Shown piece by piece: positions 15,352-22,701 of a stretch of 27,615 nucleotides of DNA (its first letter is position 1; each line of letters opens with the position of its first letter). The notes beneath the pieces were generated by a model. It was not told the origin of the DNA, did not search any database, and saw only the letters and a program-made list of their open reading frames with translations. The position numbers and the translations under genes are program-made. The stretch is from Bacillota bacterium (GTDB lineage: Bacteria; Bacillota; Clostridia; Acetivibrionales; DTU013): positions 1 to 27,615 of the forward strand of contig JAEZYU010000111.1 of the NCBI GenBank assembly GCA_023418915.1. Reading direction: 5' to 3'.

Positions 15352-16159
15352 TCTGAGAAAAAGCTTCGGCAGTCTCGAGGTGCTCAAGGGCATTACGACT
15401 ACTATTAAGGAAGGCGAGAAAGTCGCTGTCATAGGCCCTTCCGGAAGCGGTAAAAGTACATTCCTGCGATGCCTCAACTGTATGGAGGATCCCACAGGCG
15501 GCTCCATAATTTTTGAGGGTGTCAATATAGCCGATCTGAAGGTCGATATCAATGTTCACAGACGTCATATGGGAATGGTTTTTCAGCAGTTTAATCTTTT
15601 TAGCAACAAGACGGTATTGGGTAATATAATGCTGGCGCCGCTTAATATTAGGCTTCATGAGCTTCGTGCAAGGAAGCTGAAGAATGCTTTAATAAAGGTA
15701 ACGAACCCATTTTCAAAAAACAAAAAACCTCTTTATGAAGTAAACACCACGAGGCAGGAGATAAAGTCAGAGGTGAGAAGTAATGCGCTTCGTCTGCTAA
15801 AAAGGATCGGGCTCGAGGATAAAGCCGGCGCTTATCCTTCAACGCTGTCCGGAGGCCAGAAACAGAGGATAGCGATAATCCGCGCTCTGGCAATGAACCC
15901 GAAGGTGATGCTTTTTGATGAACCCACATCAGCTCTTGACCCTGAAATGGTAGGAGAAGTGCTGGATTTGATAAAGCAGCTGGCAGATGAAGGTATGACT
16001 ATGGTGATCGTGACCCACGAAATGGGTTTTGCAAAAGAAGTAGCCACCAGAGTACTGTTTATGGACGAAGGTCAGATCCTCGAAGAAAACACGCCGGTTG
16101 AATTCTTTTCAAATCCACAGAATCCGAGGGCAAAAGAGTTTTTGTCAAAGGTACTTTGA
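15335..16159 (+). CDS. Polar amino acid ABC importer ATPase with helical insertion
   Basis: This 274-residue ATPase powers the importer. Walker A GPSGSGKST is at 34-42, the Q-loop at FQQFNLF (83-89), signature LSGGQ at 171-175 and Walker B VMLFDEPT at 191-198. GlnQ-type proteins are usually about 240 residues. The extra length is a lysine- and arginine-rich segment at about 108-146, between the Q-loop and the signature, where the helical subdomain that touches the permease lies. It starts at GTG 15335, with an AAGGAG site 12 nt upstream, overlapping the permease end. A terminator follows at 16173. The substrate is a polar amino acid by family, not identified further. Confidence 0.93.
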   Translation: MIDIIDLRKSFGSLEVLKGITTTIKEGEKVAVIGPSGSGKSTFLRCLNCMEDPTGGSIIFEGVNIADLKVDINVHRRHMGMVFQQFNLFSNKTVLGNIMLAPLNIRLHELRARKLKNALIKVTNPFSKNKKPLYEVNTTRQEIKSEVRSNALRLLKRIGLEDKAGAYPSTLSGGQKQRIAIIRALAMNPKVMLFDEPTSALDPEMVGEVLDLIKQLADEGMTMVIVTHEMGFAKEVATRVLFMDEGQILEENTPVEFFSNPQNPRAKEFLSKVL

Positions 16160-16172
16160 AAATAAGAGTGGA

Positions 16173-16212
16173 TTCCGGTTTGAACCAAAATTCAGAGCCG
16201 GAAAAATTTTTC
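16173..16212 (+). terminator. Terminator of the ABC importer operon
   Basis: TTCCGGTTTGAA (from 16173) pairs with TTCAGAGCCGGAA (to 16203), with one bulged G and one G-U pair, followed by AAA and TTTTT. It lies 14 bp after the stop. Its 3' side merges into the conserved repeat module at 16199. Confidence 0.75.
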
Positions 16213-16233
16213 TGCTGAACTGATGCGTTATAT
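16199..16233 (+). repeat. Interspersed repeat, 3' module only (copy C)
   Basis: GGAAAAATTTTTC, then CTGAAC and TGATGCGTTATA, match the 3' end of copy B (CGAAAAATTTTC, TTGAAC, GATGCGTTATAA) with few differences. Only this module is shared; the 5' hairpin of copies A and B is replaced by the operon terminator. Confidence 0.55.
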
Positions 16234-16309
16234 ATCGTCAAAACGTGCATTATATATATGCAGTGCTGTTTTAACAGGGTTCATTGACAAAAACCGGGGA
16301 GGTTATGCA

Positions 16310-16486
16310 ATGGATAAATGCCAAAGCATTTTATGTTCGGTACAAAGCTGCATATATAACGAAAACAAGGAAAACCACTGCACACTGGATGCAATCCAGG
16401 TAAGTGCCGCCGCTAATTCTGACAGCGGAGCGCCCTATGATGAAACCCTATGTGCCAGCTATAAGAGCAACACTAAGAAACGATAG
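16310..16486 (+). CDS. DUF1540 domain small cysteine-rich protein
   Basis: This 58-residue protein has the DUF1540 cysteine layout: CQSILC, then CIYN, a central CTLDAIQV and a late CASY. The spacing suggests a small metal-binding fold. Its biological role is unknown; the family is common in Clostridia. The ATG at 16310 is 6 nt after a GGGGAGGTT site, a strong match, and the longer frame from 16223 adds a non-conserved N-terminus. It stands alone between the importer terminator and the convergent AEC gene, with a long hairpin after it at 16516. Confidence 0.85.
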   Translation: MDKCQSILCSVQSCIYNENKENHCTLDAIQVSAAANSDSGAPYDETLCASYKSNTKKR

Positions 16487-16515
16487 GCACAAATTACAGC
16501 ACTGAAAAGCAGGTC

Positions 16516-16542
16516 GGGGGATGACTTTCAAAGTCATCCCCC
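16516..16542. terminator. Long GC hairpin between convergent genes
   Basis: GGGGGATGACTTT and AAAGTCATCCCCC pair perfectly over 13 bp around a single C; the real loop would open two or three pairs. There is no good T-run on either side. It lies between the ends of the DUF1540 gene and the convergent AEC gene, so a bidirectional transcription-blocking role is likely. Confidence 0.65.
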
Positions 16543-16630
16543 TGTACATATCATACTTTCTTCTCACTAAAGCTGGGATACTAAGTTATATGCCGCAGTA
16601 AAATAGCGATGCTTGCTAAATAGTTATGTA

Positions 16631-17548
16631 CTAGATAAACATCATAAGAAGCGGTATTGTCAAGATTGATGCCAGAGTCGATAATACAACGACCCTAGAT
16701 GCAAATATAGAATCGCCGTCAAATAATTCAGCGAATATCGCCGTTGTTGCAGCTGCGGGCATTGCGACCAGAAGCACGCAGACTTTAAGGAGCATATCAG
16801 ACAGCCCAAGCAGCTTTAAAACGACAAACGCAAGTACGGGTATCAGTATTAGCCTTACGGCTGCAGCATAGTAAAGCTCCCAGCCCTTGAGCAGCTTCTT
16901 GAATTCACAGCCTGCAATCGTTGCTCCTATAATAAGCATGGAAAGCGGGACTGTCATTGAGCCGACAAGTTCGATGGCTTTAGCAGCAGGAGCGGGTAAT
17001 TTTAGTGAAAAGGTGAATAGAAGTATACCGATTATCACAGAAACGATCCCTGGATTTAGCAGAGCTTTCTTTATTGTATGCCTGTCAAGCTTTTTTCTGT
17101 TACTGAATATCATAATACCGTTGGTCCAGAGAAAGACATTAAATGCTGCCACATATACGGAGCCATACAAAACACCGGTTTTTCCAAATATGCTCTCCAG
17201 CAGAGGGAAGCCCATGTAGCCGCAGTTTGAATAAATAGCGGAAAACTTCATGATCTTCTTTGTTTCTGTACTGCTTCGCTTGAACAGGATTTGTCCCAGC
17301 AGAATCGAAACGATATGGGCTGCAATGGAAAAAATAAGTACGATCAGTACATTTTGCATAATCTCCTGTGTAAAGTCAACCTGAAATGAGGATATGACCA
17401 GTAAAGGGCTGGTGATTTTCAGCAGAAGCTCAGAAAGCTTTTTGCTGACTGTATCATTGATTATATTTCGCTTCTTTGCAATAAAGCCAATTAACATTAT
17501 TATGAAAAGTATAAGCACTTGATTAAATATAGTACCTGAGCTGTCCAT
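16631..17548 (-). CDS. AEC family membrane carrier (auxin efflux carrier-like)
   Basis: This 305-residue protein has about ten hydrophobic segments, typical of the AEC family of bacterial carriers for organic acids such as malate or malonate. Supporting patterns are LIGFIAKKRNII near the N-terminus, SNCGYMGFPLLESIFG in the first half, and VPLSMLIIGATIAG with MPAAATTAIFAELFDGD in the second. The ATG at 17548 has a TGAGG site 7 nt upstream; the frame from 17626 adds 26 residues that family members lack. It is divergent from the MYG1 gene. The substrate is not predictable from the sequence. Confidence 0.88.
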   Translation of the reverse strand: MDSSGTIFNQVLILFIIMLIGFIAKKRNIINDTVSKKLSELLLKITSPLLVISSFQVDFTQEIMQNVLIVLIFSIAAHIVSILLGQILFKRSSTETKKIMKFSAIYSNCGYMGFPLLESIFGKTGVLYGSVYVAAFNVFLWTNGIMIFSNRKKLDRHTIKKALLNPGIVSVIIGILLFTFSLKLPAPAAKAIELVGSMTVPLSMLIIGATIAGCEFKKLLKGWELYYAAAVRLILIPVLAFVVLKLLGLSDMLLKVCVLLVAMPAAATTAIFAELFDGDSIFASRVVVLSTLASILTIPLLMMFI

Positions 17549-17743
17549 ATAAAACCTCACAATGCATAAGTATATGACGGTGAATAATCTAAAGCATATT
17601 ATAACTGCATAAGACAGCAAAAGCAATGATTACAAAATATCACCTGAGTCATAATGATGACATGAGGAAATAATAATTTATTGAATCAGGCTGCTGTATC
17701 GGCAGTAATAAATAAACGGGTTTATCATACAAGGGTGATATAT

Positions 17744-18724
17744 ATGGAGAAGCTATTTAAAAGAGCAGGTACCCACAGCGGGAAATTTCACGCAGATGAG
17801 GTCATGGCCACTGCCATCCTCAAGGAGCTATTCGATCTGGAAGTAGTGAGGAGCAGAGATCCCGATGATCTCAATGGTCTGGATCTGGTATATGACATTG
17901 GAGAGGGTGAATTCGACCACCACCAAATGGATAAGAGATACAGGGACAACGGGACACCTTATGCAGCATGCGGCTTGATATGGGATCGGTTTGGCATGGA
18001 CATCATCAGGACATATGACGCATCATTATCCGATGAGAATATGGAGTACATGTTCCGCGGGATCGATGAAATGCTGATAGAAGGCATAGATGCTGCCGAT
18101 AATGGTATGCGCACCTGCAGGACGATAATACCGACTCTCAACATATCAGCGATAATATCTAAGTGTAATCCTACATGGGATACTGTAATTGATGAAGATG
18201 TGGCCTTCAACCAGGCTGTAGACCTGGCATCAGTTGTTTTTCAAAATGCACTGAGGCAAAAATTCTCTGTAGTTTATGCAGAGGAATATGTCAGAAAATC
18301 TTATGCAGACAGGACTGTCCCCGAACTGCTTGTACTTGACAGACCATATCCATGGAATGAAATACTTCATCAAATAGATGATGATAGAGAAGTTGTTTAT
18401 GTGATAAGCCCGGACCATGGCCGGTACATTATGCAGACTGTCCGAAAAAGAGACGGGGGATATGGTGACATAAAGTCTCTGCCGTATTCCTGGGCGGGGA
18501 AAAGGGACGAGGAGCTGTGTGCTGTAACCGGAGTGGAGGATGCGGTTTTTTGCCATTCTGACAGATTCATCGCCGGTGCCAAGTCATTGGAGGGCATCTT
18601 GAAGCTGGCAGAGCTTGCGCTGGCAGAGCCAGAAGAAACTGATGAGAAGGAAATGGCGAAAGTCAGTATTCTGAGCGCCTTTAAAAGGTTCCTTGTATCA
18701 AAAAGGATAGGAGTAAGGCGCTGA
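17744..18724 (+). CDS. MYG1 family hydrolase (DHH-like, UPF0160)
   Basis: This 326-residue cytoplasmic protein has the family hallmarks: GTHSGKFHADEV at about residues 9-20 and EFDHHQ near residue 60, a metal-binding DHH-type site. Eukaryotic MYG1 is described as a 3'-5' RNA exonuclease; the role of bacterial members is not established. The ATG at 17744 is 6 nt after AGGGTG and starts just before the conserved region, so I prefer it over an upstream start at 17681. The last 35 or so residues are a charged tail. It is a single gene on the plus strand. Confidence 0.9.
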   Translation: MEKLFKRAGTHSGKFHADEVMATAILKELFDLEVVRSRDPDDLNGLDLVYDIGEGEFDHHQMDKRYRDNGTPYAACGLIWDRFGMDIIRTYDASLSDENMEYMFRGIDEMLIEGIDAADNGMRTCRTIIPTLNISAIISKCNPTWDTVIDEDVAFNQAVDLASVVFQNALRQKFSVVYAEEYVRKSYADRTVPELLVLDRPYPWNEILHQIDDDREVVYVISPDHGRYIMQTVRKRDGGYGDIKSLPYSWAGKRDEELCAVTGVEDAVFCHSDRFIAGAKSLEGILKLAELALAEPEETDEKEMAKVSILSAFKRFLVSKRIGVRR

Positions 18725-18853
18725 GTTGACAAAGTTTTTGTATTCTCACTTATGATACCTTCTTTATTCAAAACAAAGCTGAAATAAAAATCAAGAAGCC
18801 TCCTATAGGTGGCAGGAGATGTACTGTAATAAATGGTTGTTTGACAAATAGCG

Positions 18854-18862
18854 TGGTATAAT
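18854..18862 (+). promoter_or_regulatory. Extended -10 promoter before the DUF89 remnant
   Basis: TGG precedes a perfect TATAAT (18857-18862), an extended -10. A consensus TTGACA at 18841 is only 10 bp upstream, too close to act as its -35. A GGGGG ribosome site and ATG follow at 18874 and 18884. Confidence 0.5.
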
Positions 18863-18883
18863 TAAAGGTATATGGGGGTTAGG

Positions 18884-19215
18884 ATGGAAATTTTACTGGA
18901 TTGTCTTCCCTGTTTTTTGAGACAGGTCCTTGAAGCTTCATGGAGGATGCTATTTCGTCCGGTCTTAACAGCTGTACAAGACTAGTTGGCACCGGATGCG
19001 GCGTCCCTGGTCTGATCCTTGACGAATGCAGCGAAGAATTTTTAGACATATTCAACAATGCTGATATAGTGATCAGTAAAGGTCAGGGCAATTATGAAAC
19101 CCTATCGGAACAAAGAAGAAGCATATACTTTCTGTTGAAAGCAAAATGTCCGGTTATTGCAAAGAGGATCGGTGTAAATGTCAACGATTATGTATTTATG
19201 TGGAATGGACAATGA
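18884..19215 (+). pseudogene. DUF89 (ARMT1-like) gene with central deletion and frame change
   Basis: From ATG 18884 the first 19 residues, with LDCLPCFLRQVLEAS, match the N-terminus of bacterial DUF89 proteins. This frame then stops after 34 codons. A different frame from about 18940 encodes the family's C-terminal end: MEDAISSGLN, CSEEFLDIFNNADIVISKGQ with GNYE, and FLLKAKCPVIAKRIGVNV. Family members are about 280-290 residues, so roughly 170 central residues are missing, and the two ends meet near 18938-18940 out of frame. The upstream -10 and ribosome site look intact. DUF89 proteins are metal-dependent phosphatases, named ARMT1 in humans; this copy should be inactive. The 91-residue end fragment has no convincing ribosome site of its own. 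Confidence 0.85.
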
Positions 19216-19312
19216 AGTGACCGCTAAATGAAGAATGGTTGGAATCCTACGCATTTCACTGGCGGAATGAAGAACGTACTTTTATATAACTGACTAATGG
19301 AGGATGCATAAA

Positions 19313-20260
19313 ATGAAGATTGTTGTTTTGTTGCCGGTTGGTGAAAGTCATAAAAGGCTGCTTGAAGAAAAGGCACCCGAAGCGGAGTTTTTATATGGAA
19401 ATCCCAACACAGTCGATATCGAACGTATGCGGGACGCAGACATAATATTTGGGAATCCCTCGCCTGAGTTGATTAAAAGCAGTAATGACCTGAAATGGGT
19501 ACAGCTGCAAAGTGCCGGAATCGGGGAATATGCAGATAAAAGCATACTTCCTGACAATGTGCTGCTTACCAATGCGTCGGGCGCCTATGGCCATGCAATT
19601 TCAGAATACATGCTGGGAACTTTGCTGATGCTGTATAAAAAGCTTCACATATACAGGGACCAACAGAATAGCTGCCAATGGTCATATGCGGGAAAGGTCA
19701 GAACCATAGTGAATTCCACAGCTCTGATCGTAGGACTGGGTGACATCGGGAGTGACTTTGCCAGAAAACTTAAAGCTTTGGGAGCCTATACGATCGGTAT
19801 CAGGCGCAAGGACACCAATAAGCCGGAATATGTTGACGAGCTTCATCTTATGGATGAGTTCCAGTCATTATTGCCGCGTGCGGATATAGTTGCATTTAGC
19901 CTTCCTGAAACGCCGCACACAAGGAAAATAATGAACAGCGGGACCTTAGCACTTATGAAACAGGATGCTGTGCTGATCAATGTTGGCCGCGGCAGTGCAG
20001 TGGATACCGATGCTTTGTGTGATGCGCTGGAAGACGGCAGGCTTTTGGGCGCAGCCCTGGATGTGACGGATCCCGAGCCTTTGCCAAAGGATCACAGGTT
20101 ATGGAGGATGGATAATGCCATAATCACACCGCATGTTTCGGGAGGCTTCAGCCTGCAGGAGACCTTTGAAAGTATCGTTGGAATATTTGCTTCAAACCTG
20201 GAGGCTTATCTCAACGGGAAGGAGCTCCTAAACCTGGTTGATCGTTCTGCTGGTTATTAA
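19313..20260 (+). CDS. D-isomer-specific 2-hydroxyacid dehydrogenase family protein
   Basis: This 315-residue cytoplasmic oxidoreductase should interconvert a 2-oxoacid and a D-2-hydroxyacid with NAD(P)H. The nucleotide-binding fold shows VGLGDIGSDFARKL in the middle. The catalytic set is visible: Arg in NVGRGSAVD, Glu in DVTDPEPLP and His in TPHVSGG. Arginines in GIRRKD after the second strand hint at NADPH preference, but this is weak. The ATG at 19313 is 9 nt after a GGAGG site; the ATG at 19304 directly abuts that site and is unlikely. It follows the DUF89 remnant by about 100 bp and ends at a strong terminator. The physiological substrate is unknown. Confidence 0.9.
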   Translation: MKIVVLLPVGESHKRLLEEKAPEAEFLYGNPNTVDIERMRDADIIFGNPSPELIKSSNDLKWVQLQSAGIGEYADKSILPDNVLLTNASGAYGHAISEYMLGTLLMLYKKLHIYRDQQNSCQWSYAGKVRTIVNSTALIVGLGDIGSDFARKLKALGAYTIGIRRKDTNKPEYVDELHLMDEFQSLLPRADIVAFSLPETPHTRKIMNSGTLALMKQDAVLINVGRGSAVDTDALCDALEDGRLLGAALDVTDPEPLPKDHRLWRMDNAIITPHVSGGFSLQETFESIVGIFASNLEAYLNGKELLNLVDRSAGY

Positions 20261-20354
20261 CTGGCAGATGCTCAGACTCGTACCGCAAAGGGATAGATCG
20301 AAAATCTTAATCGGGATGCATTATGTTTTGCATTGTGACCTCACATATTAAGGT

Positions 20355-20400
20355 AAATATTCCAGTCAGGAAATAACCTTCCGGCTGGAATATTTTCATT
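20355..20400 (+). terminator. Rho-independent terminator of the dehydrogenase gene
   Basis: AAATATTCCAG (20355-20365) pairs perfectly with CTGGAATATTT (20385-20395), with an inner GGAA/TTCC stem, followed by a T-rich tail. It lies about 95 bp after the stop and about 50 bp before the rubrerythrin start. Confidence 0.85.
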
Positions 20401-20447
20401 TTGTATACAGATAATATTGTATATATTAATTAAAAGGAGTAATGCAG

Positions 20448-21038
20448 GTGGATTTTAATGATAGCAAAACTTATGTAAATTTAATGAGGGCTTTTGCGGG
20501 CGAAAGTCAGGCCAGAAACAGGTACAATATTGCAGCTTCAGGCGCAAGGAAGGAAGGTCTGCAGATCGTGGAAGCGGTGTTCAACTATACTGCGGATCAG
20601 GAAAGGGCTCATGCCAAGGTGTTTTATGAACTGCTCAAGGATGCTTCGGGAGAACATATCGCTATTGAAGGCGCCTACCCTGTCGATCTCTATGACAGTA
20701 CCCTGAAAGCACTGAGAGCGGCCCAGCATAATGAAAATGAAGAATGGGACGATGTCTATAAAAACTTTGGTTTGACTGCAGAGGAGGAAGGATATACTAA
20801 GATCGCTCATATATTCGAGAACATCGCAAAAATTGAAAGAACACATGCCGAGAGGTTTGAGAGATTTGCAGATGAATTGGAAAATGGTACACTATTCAAA
20901 AAGAAGGACGAGATCGTCTGGATCTGCACTAACTGCGGGCATATCCATGTAGGTACGCAGGCGCCTGAGGTCTGCAGTGTATGCAAGCATCCCCAAGGCT
21001 TCTTCATTCCTTTTGCCGAATCCTTCGCAGCCAGGTGA
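20448..21038 (+). CDS. rbr: Rubrerythrin
   Basis: Rubrerythrin reduces hydrogen peroxide in anaerobes, using a diiron site fed by a rubredoxin-like iron. This 196-residue protein has both domains. The ferritin-like part carries FAGESQARNRY, then two ExxH helices (QERAHAKVF and IERTHAERF). The C-terminal rubredoxin-like part has CTNC and CSVC 12 residues apart. An AAAAGGAG site at 20432-20439 lies 8 nt before GTG 20448 but only 2 nt before ATG 20442, so GTG is the better start; ATG adds two residues. It stands alone after a terminator. I see no clear PerR box. The neighbouring small zinc-ribbon gene on the other strand may be related in stress function, but that is only position. Confidence 0.95.
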   Translation: MDFNDSKTYVNLMRAFAGESQARNRYNIAASGARKEGLQIVEAVFNYTADQERAHAKVFYELLKDASGEHIAIEGAYPVDLYDSTLKALRAAQHNENEEWDDVYKNFGLTAEEEGYTKIAHIFENIAKIERTHAERFERFADELENGTLFKKKDEIVWICTNCGHIHVGTQAPEVCSVCKHPQGFFIPFAESFAAR

Positions 21039-21040
21039 CA

Positions 21041-21112
21041 GACACTTGAGATGTGAGGCGTGTACGGGATACGGGGCTGTCGTTATCCCGATGCAGGCCC
21101 CACATCGGTGTC
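21041..21112. terminator. Nested inverted repeats between convergent genes
   Basis: The outer arms GACAC (21041-21045) and GTGTC (21108-21112), then GATGTG (21049-21054) and CACATC (21101-21106), enclose a hairpin CGGGATA (21065-21071) with TATCCCG (21084-21090). It fills the gap between the rubrerythrin stop and the end of the zinc-ribbon gene. No T-run follows, so a terminator role is inferred from place and structure. Confidence 0.5.
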
Positions 21113-21317
21113 AAAGGTTTTGTATCATTTTTAGGCGTTTGAGGATGTTTTGCTTTTTGAAGGCTTCAGCAGCAGCTTCTGTTACTGCTGTAATCGACAG
21201 ACAATCTTCGTTTTTACATTTCGGGCATATAAGATTTGAACAGTCAAAGCCGGAATCGGCTTTGACTGTATTGGTATATCCACAGGCGGCACAGCCCAGT
21301 GTAACTTCGAATTTCAT
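21111..21317 (-). CDS. Small zinc-ribbon protein, uncharacterised
   Basis: This 68-residue protein has two CxxC knuckles, CAAC (9-12) and CPKC (31-34), 18 residues apart, as in a zinc ribbon or rubredoxin-like metal site. Extra cysteines are at 26 and 39. The C-terminal third is helical and basic (AFKKQNILKRLK). The ATG is 6 nt after a perfect GGAGGT site, and a TATAAT lies upstream at 21359-21364, so it is a real gene although short. It converges on rubrerythrin. A perfect 13-bp inverted repeat lies inside its coding sequence. I do not recognise the family; nucleic-acid binding or metal storage are both possible. Confidence 0.75.
   Translation of the reverse strand: MKFEVTLGCAACGYTNTVKADSGFDCSNLICPKCKNEDCLSITAVTEAAAEAFKKQNILKRLKMIQNL
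21240..21269. repeat. Perfect 13-bp inverted repeat inside the zinc-ribbon gene
   Basis: ACAGTCAAAGCCG (21240-21252) and CGGCTTTGACTGT (21257-21269) are exact reverse complements with a 4-nt loop, GAAT. On the coding strand it spans codons for TVKADSGFDC between the two metal knuckles. Such a stem in coding sequence is rare by chance. Confidence 0.85.
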
Positions 21318-21336
21318 ATCGTTACCTCCGATCTTG

Positions 21337-21364
21337 CCGAACTTGTGTTCGGGACTTAATTATA
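21337..21364 (-). promoter_or_regulatory. Promoter -10 and leader hairpin of the zinc-ribbon gene
   Basis: On the minus strand a perfect TATAAT (21359-21364) is followed by a hairpin CCGAAC-ACAA-GTTCGG (21337-21352), then the GGAGGT site. No good -35 is seen. The rest of the gap up to 21602 is AT-rich and shows no other clear feature. Confidence 0.45.
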
Positions 21365-21602
21365 CCTTCGGTCATAAAAATAATACAGGTCGATATTTCA
21401 TCATACCGGCCTGTACCGAACAAACATTTGCATTTTACGAACGCTGCTTCAATTTATCTCACTATTTCATATTTTTTTGCCATGACATTCACTATATAAT
21501 CCATTCTATGCTCAACTTCTGTAGTAGTATAAGTGACCGGTTTTGTAATCATATATTTGCGGGAACAATTCATTTGTATAGAAATGAAAGGAATCACATG
21601 AT

Positions 21603-22589
21603 ATGTATGTGTTTAGAAGGTTGCTTAACCCTGAAATTTTTCAGGGCAGGCACAGGAAAAGGAATTATTTCGAAGGCTGGTATTTTAAATTGATCGATGC
21701 GGGGATGGATAATGCCGTTGCCGTAATACCTGGGGTTGCTTACGGAAACTCGGCGGCAGACAGACATGCCTTTGTCCAGGTGCTGGATGCGCTAAATTGT
21801 AAAACCTATTATATAAGATATGATTTATCGGATTTTAAGTATAATGACAGTCTGTTTGAGATACGGATAGGAGCCAATTATTTCTCCGGAAGTGAAATAG
21901 AGCTTAATATCAGCGATAAGCAGCTGAAGCTCAATGGGCGGCTGGCGTTTTGCAATATCGTCCCATTCCCGAAAACTATATTCAAACCCGGGATCATGGG
22001 GCCATTTTCATATGTGCCATTTATGGAATGTCATCACGGCATAGTTAATATGCATCACAGGATAGAAGGCCGGCTAACCTTGACAGGCAGAGACATTGAT
22101 CTTAACGGTGGGTATGGCTATATTGAGAAGGATTGGGGAAGCTCTTTTCCGGAAGTGTGGGTCTGGCTTCAGTCAAATCATTTTGGAAATGACGATGTGA
22201 CACTCATGTTTTCTGCAGCGAAGATTCCCTGGCTTGGCAGATCTTTTATGGGCTTTATATCGTTTATCAGGATAAGGCGGGAGATCACTATTTTTGCCAC
22301 ATACAACAGATCCAGAATCACAGGCCTTAATTATGACAACAACTGCCTCGTGATTTCATTGCAGGGGAGAAGATCCAAAATGCGTATAGAAGCCCGCCAT
22401 TCTGATGGAGGTATCTTAAAGGCTCCCAAAAACGGTCTGATGTATGGTGAAATACTAGAAAGCATTACTGCCGAGGTACGGGTGACGCTTTTTGATAATC
22501 ATGGGAGGGTTATATATGAAGGCACCGGCACTCATACCGGGTTGGAAATATCTGATGATATGATAAATTCATACTTCGCCGGCGGCTGA
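21603..22589 (+). CDS. Tocopherol cyclase family protein (lipocalin-like)
   Basis: This 328-residue protein matches my recollection of PF14249 members in Clostridia. Diagnostic patterns are FEGWYFKLID near residue 23, HAFVQVLD near 55, the PFMECHHGIVNMHH region, and GYIEKDWGSSFPEVWVWLQS near 170-190. Plant homologues close the chromanol ring of vitamin E; an anaerobe has no such pathway in this window, so the true ligand is probably another lipid or quinone-like molecule. There is no signal peptide. The start has AAAGGAA about 10 nt upstream. It is a single gene 112 bp before the unassigned carrier. Confidence 0.8.
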   Translation: MYVFRRLLNPEIFQGRHRKRNYFEGWYFKLIDAGMDNAVAVIPGVAYGNSAADRHAFVQVLDALNCKTYYIRYDLSDFKYNDSLFEIRIGANYFSGSEIELNISDKQLKLNGRLAFCNIVPFPKTIFKPGIMGPFSYVPFMECHHGIVNMHHRIEGRLTLTGRDIDLNGGYGYIEKDWGSSFPEVWVWLQSNHFGNDDVTLMFSAAKIPWLGRSFMGFISFIRIRREITIFATYNRSRITGLNYDNNCLVISLQGRRSKMRIEARHSDGGILKAPKNGLMYGEILESITAEVRVTLFDNHGRVIYEGTGTHTGLEISDDMINSYFAGG

Positions 22590-22642
22590 GTTCTTTGGAT
22601 GTGATCTATCAGCTATGTCTGTCGAATTTATTATCTGAACCT

Positions 22643-22677
22643 TTTCTGTAAATCCGGAATATTTTGTATTACAGAAA
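22643..22677. promoter_or_regulatory. 9-bp dyad upstream of the carrier gene
   Basis: TTTCTGTAA (22643-22651) and TTACAGAAA (22669-22677) are perfect inverted repeats with 17 nt between. The dyad ends 24 bp before the carrier start and partly resembles a regulator operator. It could also fold as an RNA stem. No regulator gene is adjacent. Confidence 0.4.
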
Positions 22678-22701
22678 TATTCATACAGAAAGGGTGATGA
22701 T

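Noticed and set aside
18841..18846. TTGACA as the -35 of the DUF89 promoter
   Set aside because: It is only 10 bp from the TATAAT; the TGG extended -10 explains the promoter better.
20401..20429. TTGTAT-17-TATTAA as the rubrerythrin promoter
   Set aside because: The implied start site would fall on the ribosome binding site at 20432-20439, leaving no usable leader.
20977..21693. 238-residue plus-strand frame across the zinc-ribbon gene
   Set aside because: It overlaps rubrerythrin and the tocopherol-cyclase-like gene, has no recognisable motif, and conflicts with the minus-strand gene that has a perfect GGAGGT site and CxxC knuckles.
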